NCBI RefSeq assembly: GCF_020193655.1
Contig: NZ_JADYVE010000009.1
Location: 1 to 64,000 of the forward strand
Direction of reading: 5' to 3'
DNA from: Ensifer sp. IC3342
GTDB lineage: Bacteria > Pseudomonadota > Alphaproteobacteria > Rhizobiales > Rhizobiaceae
Length of the DNA stretch: 64,000 bases
The translations under genes and the position numbers were made by a program. This document shows, piece by piece, positions 53,627-62,945 of this stretch (position 1 is its first letter; the number at the start of each line of letters is the position of its first letter). The notes beneath the pieces are model-generated. The model was not told where the DNA came from. It searched no databases and saw nothing but the letters and a program-made list of their open reading frames with translations.

Positions 53627-54045
53627 CCGCGACCAGGTAAGTCAGGCACCATTCCTCGAAGCGTGGCGAAATGTGTTGTGTTAGAAGACAGACCAGGTTC
53701 CTAACTACCACAGGCCGCGGAGCGGAGAACTCACGGTTGCGCCAGATCATCAAGATCGTTGAGGCGATCCGCAAATGCGCCGGCTCGGCTGGCTCAAGGG
53801 ATCGCCTCCAACACCGTCGAGCGCGACGTCCCACCGAATCCGCAAGGAGGCGCTCGTCGCCGACACTGAAGGGGCCAAGCATTCGACTAATCATAGCTTC
53901 GCTAATCGACGTCGCGGATTGGACGATATCGATCCGGCTTGTGAAATCGCTGATGTGCTCAGGAGGTTCGGCCTATTCCGCCACGCCAATTCTCCAACAC
54001 GTTAGCATGAGCACACTTGCATAGGAAGACAGGTTGAGAGGCCCC
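53627..54045. other. Intergenic region without recognised genes
   Basis: About 420 bases between otsA and the LysR-type gene. It should contain the otsA terminator and the regulator promoter. No motif of note was found. Confidence 0.4.
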
Positions 54046-55083
54046 ATGGATGAGCTCGCTTGCAATGGCAACACTTCAAAACGGCGGGAGCGGCCGCAAC
54101 TAATCGTCGCTGGCCCTCCTGCCGCACACGGACGGCAAATGCTGGCATCGATTGACCTGAACATGCTGTTGGCTCTCGAGGCGTTGCTGGAGCACCGCAA
54201 CGTGACGCATGCGGCGCGGCACTTGGGCCTGAGCCAACCATCGATCAGCCGAGCGTTGACCAGGCTGCGCGGCATTTTCAATGACGATCTCTTGGTCCGC
54301 GGCTCGCGCGGCATGGTTCCGACGCCGCACGCAGAACGCCTGGCCCAGCTGCTGCCGGCGGTGCTGGATTCGATCCGCGGGATGGTGAACCGCCGCTTTG
54401 CCCAGGGAAAATGGCGATCAACGGTAAGAATGGCAATGCCTGATCATCAAGCGCTCGTGCTGCTACCGCCTCTCCTACCGCTGCTGCGCGAGCGCCCGCC
54501 CAATCTCGGCATAGTGACGAATTCGATCCTGGCCGGAGCGCTCCGACGGCTCGAACAAGGCGAGATCGATTTGGCCGTTGGGCAAATCGGTACGGCTCCA
54601 CAGGGCTATTTTCGGCGCAGGCTCTACATCGACCGCTTTGCTTGCCTGCTTCGCAACGACCACCCAGCCCTGTCGCAGAAATGGACAATCGACACCTTCG
54701 CGGCCCTGCGCCACGCCACCATGGCATCGGATACCAAAGACGGTTTCGGCCGGGTGAATGACGAACTGGCCAAATTAGGTCTTCAGGATCGCGATCCGGT
54801 GCTGGTTTCCAACGTCCTGACGGCCGCGCTGGCGATCATGGTCACCGATCTGGTGCTGGTTGTACCACGCCGCGTCGCTACTAAGATCGCCGCCTTGCTG
54901 CCGCTAGCGATCGTCGATCCGCCTATGGATCTGACGCCCTACGAGGCCGCGCTCATCTGGCACGAGCGTTGCCATCGCGACCCCGACCATCGCTGGCTGC
55001 GCCACGAGATCGCCGCCGCGGCCGCGGGGCGGAGCCGGCAACAAGCGCGAGGGCAGTCGAATGACGCGTCGCCAAGGCAATGA
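54046..55083 (+). CDS. LysR-family transcriptional regulator (SyrM/NodD-like)
   Basis: A regulator of up to 345 residues. The HTH is at about 32-92 (SIDLNMLLALEALLEHRNVT, then ARHLGLSQPSISRALTRLR), followed by the substrate-binding domain (QALVLLPPLLPLLRERPP, LEQGEIDLAVGQIGTAP, SDTKDGFGRVNDELAKLGL). The wording of the DNA-binding part (I-D-L-N-M-L-x-A-L-E-A-L-L-E-x-R-N-V-T) is like rhizobial SyrM and the NodD branch, and the SyrB-like gene nearby would fit, but NodD-specific features are lacking. Starts at 54046 or, directly before the HTH, 54139. It stands alone, upstream of an AraC-type relic. It could also regulate an unrelated pathway. Confidence 0.82.
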   Translation: MDELACNGNTSKRRERPQLIVAGPPAAHGRQMLASIDLNMLLALEALLEHRNVTHAARHLGLSQPSISRALTRLRGIFNDDLLVRGSRGMVPTPHAERLAQLLPAVLDSIRGMVNRRFAQGKWRSTVRMAMPDHQALVLLPPLLPLLRERPPNLGIVTNSILAGALRRLEQGEIDLAVGQIGTAPQGYFRRRLYIDRFACLLRNDHPALSQKWTIDTFAALRHATMASDTKDGFGRVNDELAKLGLQDRDPVLVSNVLTAALAIMVTDLVLVVPRRVATKIAALLPLAIVDPPMDLTPYEAALIWHERCHRDPDHRWLRHEIAAAAAGRSRQQARGQSNDASPRQ

Positions 55084-55149
55084 GTGTCATGCGATCCGAA
55101 GTCTGGCTGTCTTCAGGATATACGTAGATAGTTCGTTACCCGCCCCTCG

Positions 55150-55375
55150 TCCGCCGCCAGCCGAAGCTTGCCACGCTGCGGCAACACGACGAACTCGACG
55201 CGAGCCTCTTTCAAGCGAGAATTGGCTTGGCTAGGCGCTACCGGATATCCTTGGCGGCAGAGCGCATGGAAGCGGGCACGAAAGCGTCGCACAGGTCACA
55301 GAGACCTTGGGGTATTGCCACAATTTCTCAACAGCGTTCAAGGCGTTTCATAGCCTCTCGCCGCTACGCTATCGC
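55150..55375 (+). pseudogene. AraC-family regulator, C-terminal HTH remnant, frameshifted
   Basis: The + strand reads LARRYRISLAAERMEAGTK in one frame and VAQVTETLGYCHNFSTAF, KAFHSLSPLRYR in the next, matching the double helix-turn-helix of AraC/XylS proteins. The frame change lies near 55288. The N-terminal part is absent. Confidence 0.6.
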
Positions 55376-55540
55376 AAAAATGGTAGCGGGCAGAGAAAGG
55401 CTGCCTGACGCAAAGGTGGAGCCCGAGACGAACCAATATACAGCAACGGATGCCCGAAAGTGTTCTCGCACTCGGCGAGTGCGCAATTCGGGCACCTCAT
55501 GGCTCTTACGTCAACGCTCAGAACTCCCTAGGAGGAAAAC

Positions 55541-56404
55541 ATGTCGAACGCATCTGCAGTGGATATTCACGAGCATGAACAGGGCTTTTCGGATAAGGAC
55601 TACGAGGCGGCGCGCGCGTTTTTCTACCGCCATCCCCTGAATTTGGCCGCGCCCGCCAGCGAAGACACGATCGCGAACGCTCAAGGGACTGTACAGTTTC
55701 ATCTCATCGGCCAGAGAGCGAACGATCCGACCTACAGCGGCATCATGAATGAGAACCAGGACAACCTTCTTGCGATGGGAGGACTCATTCACGACTATAT
55801 GCAGACCTATTATCCCATCATCGATTCACAAAAACTGGACATCAACACCTGGACAAACGTCGTTGCCAATATCCCCCACGTTTCGATCGGCGGGGAAAAA
55901 CACAAGAGTTATTCAAACAGGTTTGTCGGCATTTCTGTGCCAGCCACATTTCTCTCCTTGCTTGCCCAGGCAATCATCACAGACGGCGCATCGCTGCTGA
56001 TGGACTTTCAGACCTTCCTTACAGCGATGGGCAACCTCACCTTCAGGGCCAATGGCAACGCGCAGCAATACAAGGCGCTGACGTGCACCTACCAGAGTTA
56101 CCTTCTCGACAATGGGGCAGGCGGATATTACGACTACGGAGCAATCGTTTTGCGGCAGATCGAGTTCAAAGAGCACTTCCTTGAGCTGAAATCCAGTTGC
56201 TCCTCGACACAGTATGTCAACGTCGACATCGACTATACCGAGGTCACCAATCTGGTTCAGACTCGACGCATTCGCAAAGGCGGCCCCGACCACGAAAACT
56301 TCCGTGGACTCGTAAATGAAAACTCCACCGCCCAGTTAACGAAGGCAAAGAACTTCTTCAACGGCGGCTCGATCCCGCAAGGAGATATCAAGCCGCAGGT
56401 CTGA
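55541..56404 (+). CDS. Unrecognised 287-residue protein
   Basis: A well-formed gene with a strong ribosome-binding site (GGAGGAAAAC before ATG). The product is soluble, slightly acidic, rich in Asn, Tyr and Phe, without signal peptide or membrane helix: DIHEHEQGFSDKDYEAARAF, HDYMQTYYPIIDSQKLD, an NIPHVSIGGEKHKSYSNRF segment, a hydrophobic LSLLAQAIITDGASLLMDFQ helix and a beta-rich end (STQYVNVDIDYTEVTNLV). Cysteines occur at about 188 and 223. I do not recognise the family; a resemblance to secreted or virulence-factor-like proteins is only an impression. It stands alone between regulator relics and the nod region. Confidence 0.75.
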   Translation: MSNASAVDIHEHEQGFSDKDYEAARAFFYRHPLNLAAPASEDTIANAQGTVQFHLIGQRANDPTYSGIMNENQDNLLAMGGLIHDYMQTYYPIIDSQKLDINTWTNVVANIPHVSIGGEKHKSYSNRFVGISVPATFLSLLAQAIITDGASLLMDFQTFLTAMGNLTFRANGNAQQYKALTCTYQSYLLDNGAGGYYDYGAIVLRQIEFKEHFLELKSSCSSTQYVNVDIDYTEVTNLVQTRRIRKGGPDHENFRGLVNENSTAQLTKAKNFFNGGSIPQGDIKPQV

Positions 56405-57130
56405 TCCCCAGACCTCCGGTTCGCGAAAGCAGCGCACCCAACCAGCGGCTAGTTCCGGACACATCGCCCCATCCCTGAATGCGATACAGCAGTCCGGAAA
56501 CCTTTGCGAGCTACAGATGCCCTGTTGCCGCGCAGTGGGTCCCTCCGTCAAAAAAAGGAAGCAGATATAAACGAATTCGCAAAAACAATGCGGGCCTTTT
56601 CGTTGGATCGCACCTCACGAAGCGACCCGCTCGGAAGCGGCGAGGATCTGCTTTGCTACCAGCCAGAGCGCTATCCACCGATTACAGTCAAACTTCGAAA
56701 GCTCATCCACTGATGACCGTCTACCGCTATTAACGGCAAAGCCGAACCTCTCCTGGCCAATGCGACGCCGCCCCATTCTATCCCTCAACGCATTAATCCA
56801 GGTTGATAGAATGATAGACATCGCAGCCGTCCAACTACCCGCGCACATGTCTACTGAGGCGGCAATCCGATTGGATTGAATTTGCACGGCGCAACATTCG
56901 CGCGCCGCGCGGGATCTCGCACTTGCACTCCAAACAACTCTTGTCGAATGGATGTGTAGTCAGCCGTGGCCGTGCTGGTGGCACTGCTGCGGTGCGTCCG
57001 CTGCGAGCGAAACACTTAGATCAGACTTCGATCCGTAACGGCTCCGCTGTCCCCCTCAAAGGCAGCCATGATCGAGGCTAGCAACTCGCGACGCGCTCAC
57101 CCTTGGAGCAACCGGTGGGCACGGCGGACC
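56405..57130. other. Gene-poor region upstream of the nod box
   Basis: About 725 bases with no recognised gene on either strand. Small open frames lack any family pattern. No second nod box, tts box or repeat was seen. Confidence 0.45.
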
Positions 57131-57179
57131 TTCCATAACCTGGATGCTTGGCATCCAAATAATCGATTTTACGAATTTC
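57131..57179 (+). promoter_or_regulatory. nod box (NodD-binding promoter element)
   Basis: The sequence from TTCCATAACCTGGATG to ATCCAAATAATCGATTTTAC and the following GAATTTC matches the long nod-box consensus (YATCCAY..., then ATCNAAACAATCRATTTTACCAATCY) with few changes. NodD proteins bind it and activate transcription in response to plant flavonoids. It faces right, towards pseudo-nodA, nodS and nodU; the distance to nodS is about 870 bp. Confidence 0.88.
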
Positions 57180-57375
57180 GCTGGATGCTGCATTGGATAA
57201 GTATGACTTTTAATTCAAGTGGGCCCACCGGTAGCAGCATTGACGGAGCTATATCACTCTGAAAAGCGCTACAAAGGTCATTAGCTGCGTCACTATGCCT
57301 GACGCCCGTCTGCTGCATCCGATGCGCCGGGATCGCATCGCATGTGTCTCAAGAAAACACGCGTGTGGTCTTTGT

Positions 57376-57880
57376 GTGCGCTCTCAGGTGCGTTGGGAAA
57401 ATGAACGGGAAATCGAAGACCGTCTCGAACTCACCGACTTTTTTCGACCGCGTGGGACCGACCGGTGCATTCAACGGAAGACCCCTCGCAGGCAGACGGA
57501 GTTGGTCAGATCTGTTTGCTGCGTCGCTCCATCAAAGTTGGTGAGGTTGATGCTAGTCGTCGAACTAGAACTTCATGGAGGACTCGGGATCTTGAGGGAC
57601 TCCGAATTAGCCACTCGCTGCGCGTCATGTATCCATATTGCAGGGAGTTCGAGTGCCATTTCGGCTTCCGCGCCCCGAGTTGCAGGTGCATGCCGAGGGA
57701 CCGGCCGACACTTGCCGGCGACCCCTCTCACGGGGGGTCGCGTGCATTCCACGCCCCCCGGATTCGCGCCCCGCTCTACCCACCCACGCGCATAGAAGAT
57801 GTACTCGTCGTTTTGCCGAGCGGGCAGCCAGGTTTTGATTGGCTGCGACGACAAATTGAATGGAATGGCACGTCGACAAC
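57376..57880 (+). pseudogene. nodA: Decayed nodA (Nod-factor N-acyltransferase)
   Basis: Several NodA pieces can be read in order but in different frames. They are: from the GTG at 57376, RSQVRWENEREIEDRLELTD; then RVGPTGAFNGRPLAGRRSWS; then RRSIKVGEVD; then RDLEGLRISHSLRVMYPYC and FGFRAP; finally TRIEDVLVVLPSGQPGFDW with EWNGT near 57870. Several frameshifts and a deletion in the second half destroy the reading frame. NodA transfers the fatty acyl chain to the Nod-factor backbone and is indispensable, so a working copy must be elsewhere if the strain nodulates. The relic lies between nod box and nodS, which shows the original order nodA-S-U. Confidence 0.82.
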
Positions 57881-58045
57881 TTACTTAAGGTGCGCAGCAA
57901 GTGCACTTCACAGCGGAGATCCTATAAATGCTGAGGGGACACCGTGTCCCGGAGACTTCTTCGTTTCGGGGCATACGCGGCAGAACAGCCGCAACTGGCC
58001 CGGAGAGTCATTGCAGGATCGTGCACCGTGTCTCGGAGGCGAATT

Positions 58046-58648
58046 TTGACGCAGGTCAACAACTACCACCTACTGCACCGTGAGCTGGCGGCGGAGGACC
58101 CGTGGCGGCTCGACGGCAATGCGTTCGAGCAGGAGCGACATAGGCAGATGCTTCGGTTGTCGCTTTCCCAACGTCCTATCACCAACGCACTCGAAGTCGG
58201 GTGCGCGGCCGGCGCATTCACGGAAAAACTGGCGCCTCATTGCAAGCGGCTCACTGTGATCGATGTAGTGCCGCAAGCGATTGCTCGAACGAGGCAACGG
58301 ATAAAGGAAACATCTCACATCAGCTGGATAGTCGCTGACGTCCAACAGTTCTCGACTCAGCAGCTATTCGATCTGATCGTCGTGGCCGAAGTTCTTTACT
58401 ACCTGGATGATTTAGCCGCGATGCGCACCGCCGTTCACAACCTGGTGAGCATGCTAGCGCCAAATGGGCACCTGGTTTTTGGATCCGCGCTCGACGCAAA
58501 TTGCCGGCGCTGGGGCCATGTGGCTGGTGCCGAGACCATCATCGCCATGCTGAACGAAACGTTGATCGAGGTGGAGCAGCTTGATTGCCGCGGCGCGTCG
58601 CCCAACGAAGTCTGCTTGCTTTCCCGTTTTCGGAAATCGAGTTTCTAG
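58046..58648 (+). CDS. nodS: Nod-factor N-methyltransferase NodS
   Basis: A 200-residue SAM-dependent methyltransferase that puts the N-methyl group on the end sugar of the Nod factor. The opening NNYHLLHRELAAEDPWRLDG and the SAM site LEVGCAAGAFTEKLAPHC are as in NodS of other rhizobia, followed by LFDLIVVAEVLYYLDDL and the end ASPNEVCLLSRFRK. The likely start is a TTG at 58046: GGAGG lies 7 bases before it and the known proteins begin at this point. The frame is open upstream to 57944. It precedes nodU by 25 bp and depends on the nod box 870 bp upstream. Confidence 0.92.
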   Translation: MTQVNNYHLLHRELAAEDPWRLDGNAFEQERHRQMLRLSLSQRPITNALEVGCAAGAFTEKLAPHCKRLTVIDVVPQAIARTRQRIKETSHISWIVADVQQFSTQQLFDLIVVAEVLYYLDDLAAMRTAVHNLVSMLAPNGHLVFGSALDANCRRWGHVAGAETIIAMLNETLIEVEQLDCRGASPNEVCLLSRFRKSSF

Positions 58649-58673
58649 TAAACCTAATTTAGATGGAGACAGT

Positions 58674-60350
58674 ATGCTCGTCTGTGGCATCAAGTTGACC
58701 CATGACGGGGCTATTGCCCTTGTCGAGGATGGACGGCTCGTCTTCTGCATTGAGCAGGAGAAGCGTAATAACAATCCCCGATATCAAGCAATCGATAATC
58801 TCGATGCTGTTGTGGCCGCTCTGGCGGAAAACGGGCTCAGTGTGCGAGATGTTGATCAGTTTGTTATTGACGGCTGGGACGGTGAGGTCGAGTCGCAGTT
58901 TCAGGTCCTCAGTGGGGTGACTCCCCTTGTCCTCAAAGGCGCGCCCTACGTTGAGCGCCATGCCGAGGGACTTCTCGATTGGGTTGGCGGCTCCGGCCTC
59001 ACGCTTGGTGATCGGGTTTTTAGCTACAGAAGCTATCCCCATGTGACGAACCATGTGACGTCTGCATACTGCACCAGCCCCTTTGCCAAGTCCGGAGAAC
59101 CTGCGCTTTGCTTGGTGTGGGACGGCTGCATATTTCCGCGTCTATACTATGTAGACGGCAGCCGAGCTCGCTTCGTCAAATCTTTGTTCCCGGTGACAGG
59201 CCAGGCCTACGCTGTCGCGGGCCATTACTTCGGCCCGTATAAGCAGGCGAGCCGCGGGGGTTGGGATCTCGGCGTGGCCGGTAAGCTGATGGCCTTTATC
59301 GCACTCGGGTCAGTTAATGAACGCATCGTTGCTGTGTTTCAGAAGCTCTACGACGAACACTTTGCCGGCGATACGGCCCCTGCCTATACCTTCCGCGCAA
59401 ACATCAACAACGCCGAATCCTCACTTGCGGCCGTGCATGATTTTTTCGCTGCCAGCGCGCTCCAATTGGGCGCAGAAGCGCCCGAAGATGTGCTTGCATC
59501 GTATCATTGTTTCCTCGAACGTCTCCTCGTCAACGAAATGGCGAATGCCTTGCAGCACCTTGCCCTTCCGGGAGCACGCAATCTGTGCATAGCTGGCGGC
59601 TGCGGACTCAACATCAAATGGAACAGTGCACTGCGCGAGACGGGCCTGTTCGATTTGGTCTGGGTACCGCCCTTTCCTAATGACAGCGGCTCTGCGATTG
59701 GTGCAGCTTGCTCTGAGATAGTGGCACAGCAAGGGTTCGTGCCGTTGGACTGGTCAGTCTACAGCGGCCCGAGTCTGCAAGCGGGCGATGTACCGGCCGG
59801 ATGGGACCCTAGCCCCTGCAGTATCTCGGAGCTTGCGGCAATCCTCGCCAGCAACAAACCCGTGGTTTTCCTTTCTGGACGCAGTGAGCTTGGACCACGG
59901 GCATTAGGAGGAAGAAGTATTCTGGCTGCCGCGACCTCGCCGGAAATGAAGGATTACCTCAACGAAATCAAATTCCGCGAACACTTCCGGCCAGTGGCGC
60001 CGATATGCCTGGAAGACCGTGCGCCGGATATATTTAGCCCCGGAACGGCCGATCCATACATGTTGTTCGATCATCAGACGAAGATGGCGTGGCAGGAAAA
60101 AGTTCCTGCTGTTGTACACCTTGACGGGTCTGCGCGGCTGCAAACTATTTCCAGGACCTCTCAGCATAAGGTCGCCGAGGTACTCGTCGAATATGAAAGG
60201 CTCACGGGCATTCCGTTGCTTTGCAACACAAGTGCTAATTACCATGGCCGTGGCTTCTTCCCGAGTGCGGCTGCAGCCTGCGAGTGGGGACGCGTTGAAC
60301 ACATATGGTGCGACGGCCTACTATACAGAAAAACGCACGCTACCACGTAG
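58674..60350 (+). CDS. nodU: Nod-factor carbamoyltransferase NodU
   Basis: A 558-residue carbamoyltransferase, full length for NodU, which carbamoylates the C-6 hydroxyl of the terminal sugar of Nod factors. The N-terminal ASKHA-like domain (MLVCGIKLTHDGAIALVEDG; NHVTSAYCTSPF with the His-rich site; LCIAGGCGLNIKWNSAL) and the C-terminal YrdC-like domain (FLSGRSELGPRALGGRSILA; REHFRPVAPICLED; GIPLLCNTSANYHG) are complete. GGAGA precedes the start. It forms a unit with nodS; nodB, nodC, nodI and nodJ are not in the window. Confidence 0.95.
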   Translation: MLVCGIKLTHDGAIALVEDGRLVFCIEQEKRNNNPRYQAIDNLDAVVAALAENGLSVRDVDQFVIDGWDGEVESQFQVLSGVTPLVLKGAPYVERHAEGLLDWVGGSGLTLGDRVFSYRSYPHVTNHVTSAYCTSPFAKSGEPALCLVWDGCIFPRLYYVDGSRARFVKSLFPVTGQAYAVAGHYFGPYKQASRGGWDLGVAGKLMAFIALGSVNERIVAVFQKLYDEHFAGDTAPAYTFRANINNAESSLAAVHDFFAASALQLGAEAPEDVLASYHCFLERLLVNEMANALQHLALPGARNLCIAGGCGLNIKWNSALRETGLFDLVWVPPFPNDSGSAIGAACSEIVAQQGFVPLDWSVYSGPSLQAGDVPAGWDPSPCSISELAAILASNKPVVFLSGRSELGPRALGGRSILAAATSPEMKDYLNEIKFREHFRPVAPICLEDRAPDIFSPGTADPYMLFDHQTKMAWQEKVPAVVHLDGSARLQTISRTSQHKVAEVLVEYERLTGIPLLCNTSANYHGRGFFPSAAAACEWGRVEHIWCDGLLYRKTHATT

Positions 60351-60391
60351 TCCGATCGACGCGGTCTTCGCGCAACGTGAGCGTATGCCTA

Positions 60392-60476
60392 ATGCATTCC
60401 GTATGTGGAGTTGCTGCTCCCCGGCGAAAGGGTCACTCTTCCACCGGGGAGCAGCAACTCTATGTACGGGATGCAT
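60392..60476. repeat. 33-bp imperfect inverted repeat (large hairpin) after nodU
   Basis: The arms 60392-60424 and 60444-60476 pair in 29 of 33 positions, with a perfect inner 17-bp GC-rich part (GAGTTGCTGCTCCCCGG and its complement) and a 19-base loop. It begins 42 bp after the nodU stop. A strong bidirectional terminator is possible, but arms of this length are more typical of a mobile-element end, a MITE-like sequence or a structured RNA. There is no T tract directly after it. Confidence 0.6.
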
Positions 60477-60649
60477 AATTTGATCGAGTTCCCCATTTTC
60501 GTTTTATCCAAACGCCCGTGTATCATTGAGCAGGCAGGTCCTGTAAGCGCCCCCTGGTGCGAGCAGGTCTATGCCGGTGGCTGCGCGGTAAAATGCTTGC
60601 CGCGGTGCGCGCCCCGCTGACCACCGAGGTTGCAGCCCAAGCGTGATCT

Positions 60650-62854
60650 TCAATCAGCTTCAGGATAAATACGAACCCGTAAGCCACCGCCCGCTTCCAG
60701 CAGTTCGGCCCGATAAGGCACGCCGCGGATGTTGATATACGTCGGGCGCCCGGCTTCCGGCATGAGGTGCTCCCCCTCTAGTGTACGGACAAGGTAACGT
60801 GGAAGCCAGCGTTCGCGGTGCTGCCATCCCCCGCGGATAAGAAACCCAAGGTCCGCTATAGGCTGACGGGATGGCCCTGCTTCATTCATCGGCCTCGCGC
60901 GCGGATGATGGATGAGACGAATGTCCCTGCGGCCCCCCGGTCCCAACGTGATCGAGTAACGCTCACGGTTGATCTCGACCTGCCTTGGACCGAATTGGTT
61001 TGGCAGCAGATTGATGTTTTCCAGTACATCGATCACGACATCCGAGGCCGGTTGGGAGCCGTGGCGCCAAGTCTCGCCGATGATAGGTCCGATATCCGGA
61101 ATCTCCTGAGGAGCCGCTGATGGCCCGACGAGGGACGGCGGTCTGGCAAAGTCAGGCTCCGGCGCAGAATGAGCATCGTCACGCAATTCATACGGCGTGG
61201 GCGGATTCAAATTAATTATCGGCTCAAGACCGCCGTAGACATCTGAGGACGGACGCCTTGCAGATGATGGTAACGCAGGTTCTTGCATCTGCTCCCTAAA
61301 CCAATCCCATGCGCCCGTGCTCGGGGTGGCTGGGGTAGCCGGAAGATCCTGAAGTGCGCCCGGCTGCGGGCCAGCCTGTGGCGTGAACGAGAATGACGCG
61401 GGTTCTTGCATCTGCTCCCTAAACCAACCCCAAGCTCCCTCGCTTGGGGTTGCTGGCATCGAGGGAAGCTCCTGCGGCTGCCGAGCGCCTGCCCCGGCGA
61501 GCGGACGCGCGCCCCCAGGAGAAGGCAACCCCAGCGCTCTATTCGCCTCGAGAACTTGCTGGTATCGCCGAAGCCTGAGCAAATCGGCATTGATTTTGGT
61601 GTCCGCGGTTTGATCCTTATACTGCCCAACCTCTTTGGCCAGTTGATCGTCGTTGAGTCGGCCAGCCATGGCTCCCATATTCCGCGTTTGCAGCCAATCG
61701 CTCAACCTGTGAAGGCGGCGCGCCTGTCTATCGACAGTGTCTGGCTCAATCCTACCTGTTGCCTTTTCCGCCGCGGCCCACAGGTCGATGAGGGTTGCGT
61801 CTGCCGGATAAGGAACAAGGCGGCGGATATCGGCTGACAAGGCCCTTCCGGCGTCGACGTCCCGGAGCTTTTTCAATGCCGCTTTGATGCGCCGGCTGCG
61901 ATCGCTCGCATAAGTTTCCGCATCGTCATCCAACCCAGCTGCTAACTCCGGGTTGCCAATTCGAGCCGCGATTGATGGCCTCCCGTTCTCACTGAGTCGG
62001 GCGCTAAAATGGCGCAGATCCGCCACCGCATTTTTGACGGTGCCTTCTTTGACGGTGCCGTCGTCCGGGTTGGGCCTGGCTTTGGTTTTGAACTCCTCAA
62101 ACAGCGCCTCATCGTCCGCAGGGACTCCGCGTGTTCGGCCGGGCTGCTTGGCATGATCCACGCGGAATTTCGTTGAAAGGATCTCTTGTTGCATCGCCGA
62201 GCCGGATGGCTTTTCGCTGCGACTCGCCCCAAACGCCTTTCGAACCCCTGACTTGATACTGTTCCACAGTTTGCGATGTTTGCTGCTCTTCGTCTCAATC
62301 GCGGGCTGCTCTTGAGATGACAAGGTGTAGCGCGCGCTGCTGAACAGATCATCCCGCAAATTGGCCTGCGGTACTTGGGCCGCATCTCCAAAGTGAGCGC
62401 GGGGGAGATCAACGCTGTGGCGCGTGCTGTTGAACGGGTTGTCTCTCAGCCGACAGTGTGGCGGCATCCGCATCGAACCGCCGAGATTGGCGCGCCGGAT
62501 TCCTCCACCGCCCTCTGCGGGACTCTCATCAGGCGAACTAGACTTTGCGGAGCTCTCATCGGACGAATTGAGTTGCAACTCGTTCATCTGTTGTTCAAAG
62601 CTAGCTTGCTGGCTCGTACTGCCCTGTTGCTGCCCCATCCGCGACTGTCGATAATACGCCTGCGCGAAAAGCAATTTGATGTTCATTTTCTTTACGACGG
62701 ATGGCGCCGCCGTCCAGGTATCGAGGTTCTTCCATGGCACCTTACATCCCCTTGCAAAGCTCGTATCTGGCGCACGGTAAGGTGACCTGAGTAAAAGCGG
62801 CAGAGCCTTTGGCCGAGAATCCGGTTGTCGAAGCGAGAGATCAGCAGACATCAA
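60650..62854 (-). CDS. Repeat-rich candidate secreted effector
   Basis: A 734-residue hydrophilic protein without signal peptide, in the nod region. An N-terminal Ser/Gln-rich part is followed by two related helical units (about 270-345 and 360-445, the second with RLHRLSDWLQTRNMGAMAGR and LLRLRRYQQVLEANRALGLP). Two copies of a P-x-TPS-x-GAW-x-WFREQMQEPA unit follow (near 470 and 520), and two diverged C-terminal units (about 590-655, DIGPIIGETWRHGSQ; about 665-734, DLGFLIRGGWQHRER). Helical units of this type are remembered from rhizobial effectors of the NopD/Bel2-5 group, but the C48 peptidase domain is lacking. The start is uncertain: 62854, or 62686 (MNIKLLFAQ). Type III- and VirG-type regulatory sites may lie upstream. 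Confidence 0.65.
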   Translation of the reverse strand: MMSADLSLRQPDSRPKALPLLLRSPYRAPDTSFARGCKVPWKNLDTWTAAPSVVKKMNIKLLFAQAYYRQSRMGQQQGSTSQQASFEQQMNELQLNSSDESSAKSSSPDESPAEGGGGIRRANLGGSMRMPPHCRLRDNPFNSTRHSVDLPRAHFGDAAQVPQANLRDDLFSSARYTLSSQEQPAIETKSSKHRKLWNSIKSGVRKAFGASRSEKPSGSAMQQEILSTKFRVDHAKQPGRTRGVPADDEALFEEFKTKARPNPDDGTVKEGTVKNAVADLRHFSARLSENGRPSIAARIGNPELAAGLDDDAETYASDRSRRIKAALKKLRDVDAGRALSADIRRLVPYPADATLIDLWAAAEKATGRIEPDTVDRQARRLHRLSDWLQTRNMGAMAGRLNDDQLAKEVGQYKDQTADTKINADLLRLRRYQQVLEANRALGLPSPGGARPLAGAGARQPQELPSMPATPSEGAWGWFREQMQEPASFSFTPQAGPQPGALQDLPATPATPSTGAWDWFREQMQEPALPSSARRPSSDVYGGLEPIINLNPPTPYELRDDAHSAPEPDFARPPSLVGPSAAPQEIPDIGPIIGETWRHGSQPASDVVIDVLENINLLPNQFGPRQVEINRERYSITLGPGGRRDIRLIHHPRARPMNEAGPSRQPIADLGFLIRGGWQHRERWLPRYLVRTLEGEHLMPEAGRPTYINIRGVPYRAELLEAGGGLRVRIYPEAD

Positions 62855-62904
62855 CCATCTGCCACAGCCGAGAACGCTGCCGCCCCTTCCGATTATTCCG
62901 AGAT

Positions 62905-62945
62905 CTTGTTGAGGAGCTGACGAGTCTCAGAAAGTTTCAATTCGC
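62905..62945 (-). promoter_or_regulatory. Candidate tts-box/vir-box region upstream of the effector gene
   Basis: On the minus strand, CTCGTCAGCTCCTCAACAAG matches the first part of the tts-box pattern (TCGTCAGCTT-TCGAAAGCT) in about 14 of 17 positions. Slightly further upstream, GCGAATTGAAAC (62934-62945) matches 10 of 12 positions of the vir box. They lie 50-90 bp before the longest frame start. Both are partial matches, so the regulator is undecided between TtsI (type III) and VirG (type IV). Confidence 0.35.

Noticed and set aside
60405..60620. 71-codon frame across the hairpin after nodU
   Set aside because: The frame runs through both arms of the inverted repeat, so its coding look is probably a by-product of the repeat.
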